Positions 4,295 to 5,665 of a DNA stretch of 5,665 bases are shown here, piece after piece. Each line of letters starts with the position of its first letter. The stretch's first letter is position 1. Position numbers and translations under genes: made by a program. Below the pieces are notes generated by a model. That model made no database searches. It was not told where the DNA came from and worked only from the letters and a program-made list of their open reading frames with translations. The stretch is from an uncultured Acetatifactor sp. (lineage in GTDB: Bacteria; Bacillota; Clostridia; Lachnospirales; Lachnospiraceae), in assembly GCA_948496895.1 (NCBI GenBank), contig CAOOJO010000201.1, positions 1 through 5,665 on the forward strand, in the 5' to 3' direction.

Positions 4295-5665
4295 ATGGAG
4301 GGAATCAGGAACAACAAGGTACAATTCACACGCGGCCCCATATGCATCTGTACCAATGAACGGGTCAAGATGATGGGAGCCGTCGATGGTCTTTTTCCGG
4401 ATATGGGAGGACATATCCCCTATGAGATGGGAGGGCTGTGGGCGCCTCCAATCAAGCTGCTGGACGGGTTCTGGCTGAAGATAGCGGGAGAGGGCCAGGA
4501 GGAGTGGCTGGTGGCAGATGGCTTCGAAGGATGGCCATGGAAAAATGTATTCCTTTATCACCCTCATAGAAACCTCCGGGGCATCTCCATCACAAGGACA
4601 GACCTGGCGCCGGATGATGTCTGCGGCATTATCGTTTCCTATGAAATATATAACGGGAGGGATAGAGAAGCGGATCTGACCTGTTCTTTTCTGGCCAGGG
4701 CGAACCTGCGCCCGGAATGGCTGGGGGAGGAAAACGGCATGGCCGATGGGACGGACGAGGCGGAGTATGTGCGGGAAGAGAGGCAGTTCCATGTCTATGA
4801 CACGGAGAACCCCTGGCACATGCTCCTCGGAACGGACGGCGATGTAAACGAGACGCGTTCCGGTCAGCTCTGCGGGCCGGAGGTCAATGAGGGGGCGGGC
4901 GTTGACTGCCAGATGGACTGTCTGATACGGATTCCTGCCCAAGGCACCCGCAGAATACGCTTTTTTGTGGCGGGCTCCTGCGAATCCCTGGAGGACTGCA
5001 GGGAACAGGAACGCCTGCTGCGCCATACGGAAGACGTGGAGCGGCAGAAAAAAGAACGCTTCGAGAGCGCCTTCCAGACCTGCGACCTGAAGTCCGGGGA
5101 CCAGGAATTCGACCAGATTTTCCAATGGATTAAGGTCTATATGGACTGGATGACCCTGAAATATGAGCCTATGGGCCGGGGAATCACGGCAGGGATGCCG
5201 GAATTCAGGTGGTGGTTCGGCTGCGACAGCTTCTATACGGTTCAGGGCCTCCTGCCGCTGGGCATGGGCGGGCTCGTGCGGGATACGCTGGAGCTTCTGC
5301 TGAAATATTCCCGGAAAATCAATGGGGACGGACAGATAATCCATGAGCTTCTGCCCAACGGGGTCTGCCCCAACAAAGGGAATGTACAGGAAACCGCACA
5401 GTTCATAACGGCAATATGGCAGTACTATCAGTGGACGGCAGACCGTTCCCTTGTGGAGGAGGCTTACGAATACTGCGAGAAGGCGGCACAGTGGCTGCAG
5501 CGCATGGACGAGGACGGAGACGGCTTCCCCACCGGTTATGGCCTGATTGAAATCAATGGCCTGAATATGGAGATGATCGACTGCGCGGTCTATACCTGCC
5601 AGGCCTATGACAGCTTTGCCAGCCTGTCAGAGCTGATGGGAAAGAAGGAAGCCTCCGAATCCTAT
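4295..5665 (+). CDS. Six-hairpin glycosidase-like protein, probably cytoplasmic (3'-partial)
   Basis: 457 codons are visible, with no stop before the window ends, so the gene is cut at its 3' end. There is no signal peptide or membrane segment, so it should act in the cytoplasm on imported sugar. Residues 1 to about 235 look like a beta-rich N-terminal domain (DGLFPDMGGHIPYEMGGLW near 31-49). From about 255 a helical part begins that resembles the (alpha/alpha)6 fold of amylo-alpha-1,6-glucosidase and related enzymes: PEFRWWFGCDSFYT at 302-315 corresponds to the W/F-G-x-D-S pattern of that superfamily, followed by GNVQETAQFITAIWQYY (362-378), DEDGDGFPTGYG (405-416) and EMIDCAVYTCQAYDS (426-440). 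Catalytic residues cannot be assigned safely; carboxylates such as Asp311, Glu351 or Glu366 are possible parts of the active site. It has its own promoter behind a terminator, next to a sugar importer, which fits degradation of the imported oligosaccharide. The superfamily call rests on remembered motif similarity; linkage specificity is unknown. Confidence 0.8.
   Translation, partial: MEGIRNNKVQFTRGPICICTNERVKMMGAVDGLFPDMGGHIPYEMGGLWAPPIKLLDGFWLKIAGEGQEEWLVADGFEGWPWKNVFLYHPHRNLRGISITRTDLAPDDVCGIIVSYEIYNGRDREADLTCSFLARANLRPEWLGEENGMADGTDEAEYVREERQFHVYDTENPWHMLLGTDGDVNETRSGQLCGPEVNEGAGVDCQMDCLIRIPAQGTRRIRFFVAGSCESLEDCREQERLLRHTEDVERQKKERFESAFQTCDLKSGDQEFDQIFQWIKVYMDWMTLKYEPMGRGITAGMPEFRWWFGCDSFYTVQGLLPLGMGGLVRDTLELLLKYSRKINGDGQIIHELLPNGVCPNKGNVQETAQFITAIWQYYQWTADRSLVEEAYEYCEKAAQWLQRMDEDGDGFPTGYGLIEINGLNMEMIDCAVYTCQAYDSFASLSELMGKKEASESY

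Noticed and set aside
4129..4359. Plus-strand 76-codon open frame across the intergenic region.
   Set aside because: Its TTG start is the -35 box of a strong promoter, it has no ribosome site, it crosses the terminator, and it overlaps the glycosidase start in a different frame.
4268..5344. Long minus-strand open frame of 358 codons opposite the glycosidase gene.
   Set aside because: The plus strand here encodes an unbroken protein with recognisable glycosidase motifs, a promoter and a ribosome site. The antisense frame has no recognisable domain and arises from GC-biased third positions.

Overview
The window looks like chromosomal DNA from a Gram-positive Firmicute, most likely a gut clostridium of the Lachnospiraceae. 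The support is strong AGGAGG-type ribosome binding sites, a lipobox-anchored solute-binding protein with a long Ser/Ala/Gln/Glu linker, LplB/YtcP-type sugar permeases with no ATPase beside them, and a consensus sigma-A promoter. The family placement is inference from gene style; only the Gram-positive character is well supported.

All four genes are on the plus strand. Bases 1-2382 hold two ABC permease genes in tight succession (5'-truncated LplB-type, then LplC/YtcP-type). An 84-base gap with hairpin potential leads to a lipoprotein solute-binding protein (2467-4101). Together they form a carbohydrate-uptake operon in the order permease, permease, binding protein. No nucleotide-binding subunit is visible. 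In Firmicutes such importers commonly borrow a shared MsmX-type ATPase encoded elsewhere.

The 193-base gap at 4102-4294 is the main control region: a small hairpin, a near-consensus extended -10 promoter, a rho-independent terminator whose 5' arm lies across the predicted start of the new transcript, and a structured leader with two inverted repeats. It drives a fourth gene from 4295 that runs off the window end. This gene encodes a cytoplasmic protein whose second half resembles the six-hairpin (alpha/alpha)6 glycosidases such as amylo-alpha-1,6-glucosidase-like enzymes. The likely logic is that the transporter imports an oligosaccharide and the glycosidase cuts it inside the cell. The sugar cannot be named from this sequence.

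Most of the window is an ordinary, well-formed carbohydrate-utilisation locus. The least ordinary parts are the extra four-helix membrane module fused in front of the first permease, the overlapping promoter/terminator, the operator-like inverted repeat before the glycosidase, and a possible Shine-Dalgarno decoy hairpin before the binding protein. I found no tRNA, rRNA, CRISPR array, insertion sequence or phage gene.
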